From the NCBI RefSeq assembly GCF_014648435.1, contig NZ_BMRC01000008.1, positions 1 to 64,000 on the forward strand: a stretch of 64,000 bases of DNA. The letters are read 5' to 3'. Below, piece after piece: positions 17,110 to 24,006 of the stretch (position 1 is the first letter of the stretch; every line of letters starts with the position of its first letter). The position numbers and the translations under genes were made by a program. This stretch comes from Nonomuraea spiralis. GTDB lineage: Bacteria; Actinomycetota; Actinomycetes; Streptosporangiales; Streptosporangiaceae. The notes beneath the pieces are model-generated. The model was not told where the DNA came from. It saw nothing but the letters and a program-made list of their open reading frames with translations, and ran no database searches.

Positions 17110-17310
17110 GGCCCGTGGAGGTGAGACACGGGCCTTTTCGGGGGGTGTCAGCGCAGGCCGGTGGAACGGGGGCGCGCGGAGCTTGCAGCGGCAGTCAGGG
17201 CCGGTGCGAACGGGCACGGCCGCATGATCGCTCTCGCGGCTGGGAAACAACGTGGGGGGTGTCCACGCCCGCAGCGCCGGGGGCGTGGGAAAAGGATGGT
17301 TCGGGGGGTG
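17079..17310 (-). repeat. Spaced CGGGGGGTG repeats in the chitinase leader
   Basis: Copies are at 17079-17087, 17139-17147, 17253-17261 (first base T) and 17302-17310, all in one orientation. A fifth is at 13469-13477, directly before the second chitinase pair. The copies at 17139 and 13469 share a longer context (CACCCCCCGAAA plus GG on the coding strand). The function is unknown; they could be protein sites, or C-rich stretches of single-stranded leader RNA. Confidence 0.45.
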
Positions 17311-17379
17311 TATCCGCAGCTCAGAGTCGAGTCACGCGGGTGGCGAGCGAGTCATGGGCCATCCGATCCATGATTTCTT

Positions 17380-17396
17380 TTAGGAAAGTTTCCTAA
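17380..17396. promoter_or_regulatory. 17-bp palindromic operator of the chitinase cluster
   Basis: TTAGGAAA-G-TTTCCTAA is a perfect palindrome with 8-bp arms and a 1-bp centre. It starts a few bases downstream of the transcription start predicted from the boxes at 17408-17436, a typical place for a repressor. No regulator gene of a sugar-sensing family (ROK, LacI, GntR) lies next to it in this window. Confidence 0.65.
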
Positions 17397-17407
17397 GAGT
17401 TGTCGCG

Positions 17408-17436
17408 ATCGTAGCCTTGACACCGGGTGCTTACAA
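17408..17436 (-). promoter_or_regulatory. Promoter of the chitinase cluster
   Basis: On the minus strand TTGTAA (17436-17431) and TACGAT (17413-17408) are separated by exactly 17 bp. Transcription would start near 17400, giving a leader of about 360 nt before the GTG at 17038. That region otherwise holds only repeats and hairpins. The spacing and -10 box make this the best readable promoter in the window. Confidence 0.6.
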
Positions 17437-17495
17437 GACCCAATCACGTGACATCCCGTGACGTGCCGAAACACGCGGTACGGGACCGAAAGGCA

Positions 17496-17536
17496 GCGCC
17501 CCCTCGACCGGATCGGGGTCCGGAACGAGGGGGCGC
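17496..17536 (-). terminator. Terminator of the carboxypeptidase gene
   Basis: The arms GCGCCCCCTCG (17496-17506) and CGAGGGGGCGC (17526-17536) are perfect 11-bp inverted repeats. The loop itself has a smaller CCGGA/TCCGG stem. It begins 10 bp after the stop codon of the carboxypeptidase and separates that gene from the chitinase promoter. Confidence 0.75.
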
Positions 17537-17545
17537 GGCGGTCGG

Positions 17546-19375
17546 TCAGGGCTGCTGCGTGATCTTGACGTCGTCCACGCCGGCCTCCACGAGGGAGGCG
17601 CCGGAGGCATCGGCCGCGTCGATGAGGATGCGGACCGTCTGGCCCGCGTACGCGGTGAGGTCGGCCGTGGCCACGGCCCAGGCGCCGTTGCGGTTGGCGG
17701 CCGCGCCGGCCTGCTGGAGCACGGTGGTCGTGGTGCCGCCGACGACGCGGACCCGGAAGTAGTCCGCGCTGGAGGCGTTCGAGCCGTGCGCCAGGTACCA
17801 CGACAACGACAGGCTCAGGGTGCCCGTCGAGGGCAGCGTGACGGGCGGCGACTGGATCGAGGTGACGCCGCCGTCGATGTCGTAGTCACCGGCGGCGGTG
17901 CCCGCCAGGCGGCCGGTCACCAGGTCGTTCGTGCCGCTGACCGTGGTGCCGAGCTGCTTGGCGCCCGAGGAGGTGGTCGCCTCGGGGTCACCGCGCTCCC
18001 ACACGCCCGTGGTGGCGGTGTCGGTGCCGGACGGGTTCACCGTCCAGCCGGTCGCCGTCTCGAACGTGTCGGACCAGACCGTCACCGGCGGCGTGCCGGT
18101 GCCGCAGTACTGGGCCTCCTTGCCGATGATGCGGTACACGCAGTCCGAGTACTCGAGGAAGCGCAGCACGGCCTCCTTGTTGCGGGTGGTCTGCGGGACG
18201 ATCTGCTCGTCCGGCGGGTAGAAGCCGGGGCTCGCGCCGACCGGGTACATCTCGAACGTGAAGCTGAAGATCTTGTACGCGCCCCACATCCAGTCGTCGA
18301 TGGTCCCGTCGGTGATGTAGAGATCGCTGGACTGTTCGGGTGTGTACCCGTTGGTCGCGGCCATGTTCTGGCCGAGTGTGGCGTGGGCGTCCCGGTCGTC
18401 CTGGGTCAGGCCGGGGGCGGTGTCGTTGTAGGTGAAGCCGTAGGGCCACAGGACCAGTTCGCTGTAGGTGTGCCAGTCGAGGTTCGTCCTGATCTGCTGC
18501 ACGCCGCCGACGACCCGGCTGCGTACCCAGTCGGCCGCCGCCTTGACCTCGGGGGCCGACTCGGCGCTCGCGCCGCGGTAGGTCTCGCTGGAGGTCGTGC
18601 CCGAGGAGCCGCCGCAGCAGCCCCACTGGTAGGCCCAGTTGCGGTTCAGGTCGGTGCCGACGGCCGAGGAGCCGGAGTTCGGCTGCCGGTTCTTGCGCCA
18701 GGAGCGGTACGTGCCGCTGGCGATGTCGTACTCGCCGCCGTCCGGGTTGAGGTCCGGCATGATCCAGATCTCGCGGGTGTTGACGAGGTTCGTGATCCTG
18801 GAGTCGGTGCCGTAGTTGTCGGTCAGCAGATGCATGATGTAGAGCGCCATCTCGACCGTCATGTGCTCGCGCGCGTGCTGGTGCGCGCTGAACAACACCT
18901 CGGGCTCGGCCTCGTCGGTGCCCACGTTGTCACTGATCTTGATCAGCCGCAGCGCCCGTCCCTCGTACGAGGTGCCGAACGTGCTCTGGCTCATGATCGA
19001 GGGATTGGCCGCGACCATGTTGTTGATCTCGGTCGTCATCTCCGCGAAGTTGTGGTAGCCGGAGTCGGCCGGCGGGAAGTCGAACGCCCCGGCGGCGGAC
19101 GGGGGCGCCGGACGCGGCGCGTCCGCGACCCGGTAGCCGAGCCGCCTGATGGCCGCGATCTCCGCCGGAGTGGCGGTGACCAGCACCGAGTCCGGGTTCA
19201 CCTCCTCGATGGCGGCCCCGGTGGCCGCCACCGCGCTGCGCTGCCGCGCGTCGGCCGGGCCGGAGACCCGGTACTGCTTGTTCGCCGGTGGCTCGGCGCC
19301 GGCGCCCGCACCGGTCATGCCGGTCAGGCTGACCATGCTCAGGACCGCCAGCAGGATGACTAATCGGCGTTTCAC
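17546..19375 (-). CDS. Secreted M14 zinc carboxypeptidase with C-terminal beta-sandwich domain
   Basis: 609 residues. Signal peptide 1-27, a propeptide-like region to about 100, and the M14 catalytic domain at about 105-430. Zinc ligands are His167 and Glu170 in 'HARE' and His302 in 'DWHTYSE'; the general base is Glu375 in 'FTFEMYP'. The C-terminal ~170 residues form a beta-rich domain ('VWSDTFETATGW', 'ADYFRVRVVGG', 'GVDDVKITQ') often found on secreted peptidases, probably for processing or surface binding. GTG at 19375 is preceded by GGAGG at good spacing. It removes C-terminal residues from peptides outside the cell, fitting the degradative role of the neighbouring chitinases. Confidence 0.9.
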   Translation of the reverse strand: MKRRLVILLAVLSMVSLTGMTGAGAGAEPPANKQYRVSGPADARQRSAVAATGAAIEEVNPDSVLVTATPAEIAAIRRLGYRVADAPRPAPPSAAGAFDFPPADSGYHNFAEMTTEINNMVAANPSIMSQSTFGTSYEGRALRLIKISDNVGTDEAEPEVLFSAHQHAREHMTVEMALYIMHLLTDNYGTDSRITNLVNTREIWIMPDLNPDGGEYDIASGTYRSWRKNRQPNSGSSAVGTDLNRNWAYQWGCCGGSSGTTSSETYRGASAESAPEVKAAADWVRSRVVGGVQQIRTNLDWHTYSELVLWPYGFTYNDTAPGLTQDDRDAHATLGQNMAATNGYTPEQSSDLYITDGTIDDWMWGAYKIFSFTFEMYPVGASPGFYPPDEQIVPQTTRNKEAVLRFLEYSDCVYRIIGKEAQYCGTGTPPVTVWSDTFETATGWTVNPSGTDTATTGVWERGDPEATTSSGAKQLGTTVSGTNDLVTGRLAGTAAGDYDIDGGVTSIQSPPVTLPSTGTLSLSLSWYLAHGSNASSADYFRVRVVGGTTTTVLQQAGAAANRNGAWAVATADLTAYAGQTVRILIDAADASGASLVEAGVDDVKITQQP

Positions 19376-19446
19376 CTCGTCCTCCTCGCCCGCGCGGGGC
19401 TGGGGGTTGACCCGCGCCTGAACTGAGAGTGAAGACGTTGGGTGCT

Positions 19447-20139
19447 CTAGGAAAGACCCAATTTTCCGTCGAACCGGACCAGGGTCTCGGCCAGCGGTTT
19501 CCTGGCCAGATCAGGCACCTCGGCGTCGGGGGCCGCGTACCCGATCGGGAACAGGATGTAGGGCCGCTCGTTGGCCGGCCGGCCGCAGATCTCGGTCAGG
19601 AAGGCCATCGGGTTGGGCGTGTGGGTGAGCGTGGACAGGCCCATGGCGTGCAGGGCGGTGATGAACAGGCCGCAGGCGATGCCCACACTCTCGTTGACGT
19701 AGTAGTGCTTGACCTTCCGGCCGCCGGGGCGCACGCCGTACTTCTCGGCGAAGCACACCACCAGCCAGGGCACGACCTCCAGGTAGCCCTTGTCGGAGGT
19801 GGTCTCCAGCGGCGCCAGCGCCTCGCGCCACTCCTGCGGCAGTCGGCCGCCCTCGTAGTTCTGGCGTTCCTCCAGCTCGGCGGCCTCGCGGATGCGGCGC
19901 TTGGTCTCCGGGTCGCTGATCGCCACGAACTTCCACGGCTGCTGGTGGGCCCCGGACGGCGCGGTGTTGGCCGCCCGTACGGCCAGCTCGACGCACCGGT
20001 ACGGCACCGGCTCGTCGCTGAAGAAGCGCACGCTGCGCCGCCGGTCCACCAGCGCGTGGAACTCCTCCCCGCGCTTGATCATCTCGTCGGCCTCGAAACG
20101 CTCGGGCCGGTAGGGGACGAACGGATACTGGTGCTCCAT
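19447..20139 (-). CDS. Nitroreductase family protein
   Basis: 230 residues. 'RRSVRFFSDEPVP' and 'AANTAPSGAHQQPWKFVAI' are the FMN-binding signatures of the nitroreductase fold. The C-terminal 'LTHTPNPMAFLTEICGRPANERPYILFPIGY' closes the domain. These are FMN-dependent NAD(P)H oxidoreductases, cytosolic and homodimeric; this subgroup resembles BluB/iodotyrosine-dehalogenase-type members, but the substrate is not readable. The ATG at 20139 is chosen because conserved sequence starts soon after. It diverges from the Lrp gene across 94 bp. Confidence 0.85.
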   Translation of the reverse strand: MEHQYPFVPYRPERFEADEMIKRGEEFHALVDRRRSVRFFSDEPVPYRCVELAVRAANTAPSGAHQQPWKFVAISDPETKRRIREAAELEERQNYEGGRLPQEWREALAPLETTSDKGYLEVVPWLVVCFAEKYGVRPGGRKVKHYYVNESVGIACGLFITALHAMGLSTLTHTPNPMAFLTEICGRPANERPYILFPIGYAAPDAEVPDLARKPLAETLVRFDGKLGLS

Positions 20140-20233
20140 AAGATCCGCAGTCTCGGCATGACTGGCGGCTGTGACAACACCGGTCGCCGTATGCTGCCGA
20201 TCTGACAGGAAAAATGGCTTTTGGGAGGCGAAT

Positions 20234-20710
20234 ATGCCGGCACGTCGCCGCGGGCTTGACGATCTGGACCTGCGCGTCCTGCGCCTGGTCGCCGAACGTC
20301 CGCGCAGCGGGCTGCTGGAGATCGCCCGGCTGCTCGGGGTGGCGCGCGGGACCGTACAGGCCAGGCTGGACCGGATGACCGCGGACGGCGTGATCACCGA
20401 CTACGGCCCCAACCTGTCCCCCGCCGCGCTGGGCTACCCGGTGCAGGCGTTCACCACCCTGGAGGTCGAGCAGGCCGCCCGCGAGCACATCTCCAGGACG
20501 CTGGAGTCCATCCCCGAGTTGCTCGAAGCCTGCATCGTGACCGGTCCCGGCGACGTGTGGTGCCGCATCGCGGGCCGCGACAACGAGCACATCCAGCGGG
20601 TGATCGACGACATGCTGACGATCCCGGGCGTACGCAGGAGCACCACCGTCATCGCGCTGTCGACGGTGGTCCCTCACCGGGTGCGGCCGCTGGCGGCGGC
20701 TGACAGGTAG
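20234..20710 (+). CDS. Lrp/AsnC family transcriptional regulator
   Basis: 158 residues. The N-terminal helix-turn-helix is 'LRLVAERPRSGLLEIARLLGVARGTVQARLDRM'. The C-terminal RAM/ligand domain covers about 70-150 ('VTGPGDVWCRIAGRDNEHIQRVIDDMLTIPGVRRSTTVIAL'). The ATG has GGGAGGCG 3-10 nt upstream, which fixes the start. It is divergent from the nitroreductase and 40 bp before the ABC exporter genes, so it may regulate either side. The ligand is probably an amino acid or related small molecule, by family. Confidence 0.88.
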   Translation: MPARRRGLDDLDLRVLRLVAERPRSGLLEIARLLGVARGTVQARLDRMTADGVITDYGPNLSPAALGYPVQAFTTLEVEQAAREHISRTLESIPELLEACIVTGPGDVWCRIAGRDNEHIQRVIDDMLTIPGVRRSTTVIALSTVVPHRVRPLAAADR

Positions 20711-20750
20711 CTGCCAGGCCGCTGCCAGCGCGCCCCGCGACCGTAGGGGC

Positions 20751-21662
20751 ATGACATACGCGATCGAAGCGGAAGGGCTCGTCAAGAGGTACGGCGACAA
20801 GGCCGCGCTGGACGGCGTGGACCTGCGGGTCAGGACCGGCAGCGTGCTCGGCGTGCTCGGCCCGAACGGCGCGGGCAAGACCACCGCCGTCCGCGTCCTG
20901 GCCACCCTCGCCGTCCCCGACGCCGGGCACGCCACGGTCGGCGGGTACGACGTCACCACCCAGGCCCGCCGGGTCCGTGAGCTGATCGGCCTGACCGGCC
21001 AGTACGCCTCGGTCGACGAGAAGCTGACCGGCACCCAGAACCTCGTGCTCGTGGGCCGCCTGCTCGGCCTGTCCAGGCAGCGGGCCAGGGCCAGGGCCGC
21101 CGAGCTGCTGGCCCGGTTCGGGCTGGAGGAGGCGGCGGGCCGGGCGACGGCCGGCTACTCGGGCGGCATGCGCCGCCGGCTCGACCTGGCGGTCAGCCTG
21201 GTCAGCCGGCCGCGGATCCTGTTCCTGGACGAGCCGACGACCGGCCTCGACCCGCGGGCCCGCGGCGACCTGTGGGACGTGGTCAGGGACCTGGTCGCGG
21301 ACGGGGTGACCGTACTGCTGACCACCCAGTACCTGGAGGAGGCCGACCAGCTCGCCGACGACCTGCTGGTCGTCGACCGCGGACGGGTGGCGGCGAGCGG
21401 CACGCCCGCCGAGCTGAAGTCGCGGGCCGGCGGGCACCGGCTGGACGTGCGGCCGCTGCGCGCCGCCGACCTGGAGAAGGCCGGCTCGATCCTCGGCGCC
21501 ACGGCCGTGGACGGCCTGCTCAGCGTGCCCGTGCACGACCTGGCCGCCCCTCCGGACCTGCTCAGGCGGCTGGACGACGCCGGGATCGTGCTGGCCGAGC
21601 ACGCCCTGCGCCTGCCCTCGCTCGACGACGTCTTCCGCACACTCACCGGAGCAAGCTCATGA
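20751..21662 (+). CDS. ABC transporter ATP-binding protein, DrrA type
   Basis: 303 residues. Walker A is 'GPNGAGKTT' at 37-45, the signature is 'YSGGMRRRLDLAVSL', and Walker B is 'ILFLDEPTTGLDP'. The C-terminal extension with 'RPLRAADLEKAGSIL' and 'LPSLDDVFRTLTG' matches the daunorubicin-resistance (DrrA) subfamily, which drives efflux of drugs or lipids. Its stop overlaps the start of the permease gene (ATGA at 21659-21662). Confidence 0.92.
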   Translation: MTYAIEAEGLVKRYGDKAALDGVDLRVRTGSVLGVLGPNGAGKTTAVRVLATLAVPDAGHATVGGYDVTTQARRVRELIGLTGQYASVDEKLTGTQNLVLVGRLLGLSRQRARARAAELLARFGLEEAAGRATAGYSGGMRRRLDLAVSLVSRPRILFLDEPTTGLDPRARGDLWDVVRDLVADGVTVLLTTQYLEEADQLADDLLVVDRGRVAASGTPAELKSRAGGHRLDVRPLRAADLEKAGSILGATAVDGLLSVPVHDLAAPPDLLRRLDDAGIVLAEHALRLPSLDDVFRTLTGASS

Positions 21663-22420
21663 CCACCGCGCTCTCCCAAGGGCTGACGCTCGCCTGGCGC
21701 AGCCTGATCCCCCTGAAGAACAATCCCGGCCAGCTCGCCGGGCTGCTGCTCCAGCCCGTTTTCATGATCGTCATCTTCGTCTACCTGTTCGGCGGGGCGG
21801 CCGGGGGTGACCGGGCCGGCGCGGTGTCGTACATGTTGCCCGGGGTGCTGGTCCAGGTCGCGCTGATGGCGACGATCACGACAGGCATGAACCTGGCGAC
21901 CGACATCGGCAACGGCGTGTTCGACCGGTTCAGGACCATGCCGATCGCCCGGTCGGCGCCGCTGGCCGGGCGGATCATGGCCGACCTGCTGACGCTGCTG
22001 ATCACGATCGCCATGTCCGTGGCCGTGGGGTACGCCGTCGGCTTCCGCGTACGGACCGATCCGCTGAGCGCGCTGGCCGGGGTCGGCCTGGTGCTGCTCA
22101 TGGCGATGGCCCTGAGCTGGGGGTCGGCTTGGATCGGGCTGGCGGCCAAGTCGGTCACCTCGATGCAGGGCATCGCCACCGCCGTACTGCTGCCGCTGAC
22201 GTTCGGCAGCAGCGCCTTCGTCCCCGCCACCGGCCTGCCGGGCTGGCTGACCTGGTGGATGGGCGTCAACCCCGTCTCCCACCTGGCCGGCGCCCTGCGC
22301 GGGCTCATGGTGGGCGGCCTGGCGGCCTCGGACGTGTGGATCACTCTCGGCTGGACCGCCGCGCTGCTCGCCCTCTTCGCCCCCTTCGCCCTCCGGGCCT
22401 ACTCCAGGAAAGTACGATGA
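21659..22420 (+). CDS. ABC-2 type permease, DrrB type
   Basis: 253 residues with about six transmembrane helices. 'NPGQLAGLLLQPVFMIVIFVYLFGGA' and 'MTTALSQGLTLAWRSL' are typical of DrrB-type permeases, and 'LPLTFGSSAFVPATGLPGWLTWWMGVNPVSHL' is the conserved ABC-2 motif near the end. It is the membrane partner of the upstream ATPase, coupled on both sides by 4-bp overlaps. The exported compound is unknown. Confidence 0.9.
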   Translation: MTTALSQGLTLAWRSLIPLKNNPGQLAGLLLQPVFMIVIFVYLFGGAAGGDRAGAVSYMLPGVLVQVALMATITTGMNLATDIGNGVFDRFRTMPIARSAPLAGRIMADLLTLLITIAMSVAVGYAVGFRVRTDPLSALAGVGLVLLMAMALSWGSAWIGLAAKSVTSMQGIATAVLLPLTFGSSAFVPATGLPGWLTWWMGVNPVSHLAGALRGLMVGGLAASDVWITLGWTAALLALFAPFALRAYSRKVR

Positions 22421-24006
22421 TCGAAACCACCGAGACCATGACCACCCGCGACGGCGTCGAGCTCGTGGCGACGCTCTGGCGTCCCGATCAGGACGGTTCC
22501 CATCCCGTCCTGCTCTCCCGCACCCCCTACGGCCGGGGCCCGCAGGCCCCCGGCTACCACCTCGACGTCGAACGCCTGGTCGCCGCCGGTTACGCCGTGT
22601 GCCTCCAGGACGTCCGCGGCACCGGCTCCTCCCAGGGCGAGTTCCGTTTCATCAGGGGCGAGGCCACCGACGGCCACGACGCGGTCCGCTGGGCGGCGAC
22701 GCGCCCCTGGTCCGACGGGAACGTCGGCATGTTCGGGGACTCCTACCTGGCGATCACCCAGCTCCTGGCCGCCCAGGAGCGGCCCGAGGGCCTGCGGGCC
22801 ATCGCCCCGCACGTCTCCCCCTTCGGCCTGTACGAATGCGTCCACCAGCCGGGCGGCATCCCCAACCTGAACGTCTTCCTCACCGTCAGCCTGATGGTCC
22901 TGGCCGTCCAGGAGCTGGACCGCCGGATCGCGGCCGGCACCGGCGGCCCGCGCGACAGGGAGGCGTACCTGGAGGCGGTCGGCATGCCCCACGCCTTCGC
23001 CCGGACCGTCCAGGAGTTGTCCGAGCGGGTGCCGCCCGGCGACCAGCCGCTGCTGGCCGATCTCGTGCCGTTCTACTCGACGTTCATGAACACCACCGAC
23101 CCGGCCGACCCGCTGTGGCGCGAGGGCGTCGTGGACCACGCCGCGATCGAGACCCCCGCCCTGGTCGGCACCGGCTGGTACGACTACTTCAACACCGCCT
23201 CGATCGAGCACTACCTGCGCCTGCGCGGGCCGCGCCGGCTGATCGTCGGGCCGTGGAGCCATATCAGCCACGGCCGGGACATCTGCGGCCGCGACTACGG
23301 CGACCGGGCCGGCCAGGACGCCGTGGACTGGACCGGCATCCATCTGGACTGGTTCGACCACTGGCTGCGCGGCGCGCCCGCCCGGGAGAGCGCGCCGGTG
23401 AAGATCTTCGTCATGGGGGCCGACGAGTGGCGGGAGGAGGAGTCCTGGCCGCTGACGCGGGCCCGGCCGGTGCCGTACCACCTGGGTGCGGACGGCACGC
23501 TGGGCAGCGAGCCCCCGGGCGGGGGTGCGGCGGGGGCGTTCACCGCCGATCCCGGTGATCCCGTGCCGACGGTGGGCGGGGCGGTCATGGTGTTCGACGC
23601 CTTCGGCCCGCTCGACCAGCGACCGCTGGACGCGCGCGGCGACGTGCTGCGCCACCGGACCGAACCGCTGGCCGCCGCCGTCGAGGTGAGCGGCCGGGTC
23701 GAGCTGGTCGCGCTGGTCTCCTCCACCGCGCCCAGCGCCGACGTGGCCGCCAAGCTGATCGACGTGCACCCCGACGGGCACGCCGAACTGCTGATCGACG
23801 GCATCGTCCGGGTCACGGGCCTGACACCGGGCGAGCCGCGCGAGATCAGGGTGCCCCTCGGCTGGACCTCGAACCTCTTCCGCCCGGGACACCGGATCAG
23901 GATCGACGTGGCCGGCTCCAACTTCCCGCGTTTCGCCAGGAACCCGGACAAGGGCACGACCACGCTGCACGCGCCCTCCTACGTGCTGCTGCCCACCATC
24001 GAGTAG
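22417..24006 (+). CDS. CocE/NonD family hydrolase (X-Pro dipeptidyl-peptidase-like)
   Basis: 529 residues. The alpha/beta hydrolase core has 'QDVRGTGSSQGEF' (oxyanion region) and the nucleophile elbow 'GMFGDSYLAITQ'. 'IVGPWSHISHGRD' supplies the catalytic His region. The C-terminal jelly-roll ('PLGWTSNLFRPGHRIRIDVAGSNFPRFARN') is diagnostic of CocE-type acyl hydrolases. There is no signal peptide, so it acts in the cytosol. Its ATG overlaps the permease stop by 4 bp, so it is translated with the exporter and may modify the exported compound or a detoxification product. It overlaps the convergent SARP gene by 28 bp. Confidence 0.9.
   Translation: MIETTETMTTRDGVELVATLWRPDQDGSHPVLLSRTPYGRGPQAPGYHLDVERLVAAGYAVCLQDVRGTGSSQGEFRFIRGEATDGHDAVRWAATRPWSDGNVGMFGDSYLAITQLLAAQERPEGLRAIAPHVSPFGLYECVHQPGGIPNLNVFLTVSLMVLAVQELDRRIAAGTGGPRDREAYLEAVGMPHAFARTVQELSERVPPGDQPLLADLVPFYSTFMNTTDPADPLWREGVVDHAAIETPALVGTGWYDYFNTASIEHYLRLRGPRRLIVGPWSHISHGRDICGRDYGDRAGQDAVDWTGIHLDWFDHWLRGAPARESAPVKIFVMGADEWREEESWPLTRARPVPYHLGADGTLGSEPPGGGAAGAFTADPGDPVPTVGGAVMVFDAFGPLDQRPLDARGDVLRHRTEPLAAAVEVSGRVELVALVSSTAPSADVAAKLIDVHPDGHAELLIDGIVRVTGLTPGEPREIRVPLGWTSNLFRPGHRIRIDVAGSNFPRFARNPDKGTTTLHAPSYVLLPTIE

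Noticed and set aside
13533..17129. A very long minus-strand open frame reaching from upstream of the first chitinase through the second
   Set aside because: The upper part is read in the wrong frame of the first chitinase, whose signal peptide, CBM2, FnIII and GH18 motifs are clear. The real second chitinase starts at 15221.
17079..17310. A CRISPR array or tandem repeat array from the CGGGGGGTG copies
   Set aside because: Copies are only 9 bp, irregularly spaced and lie between unique hairpin sequence; no spacer structure.
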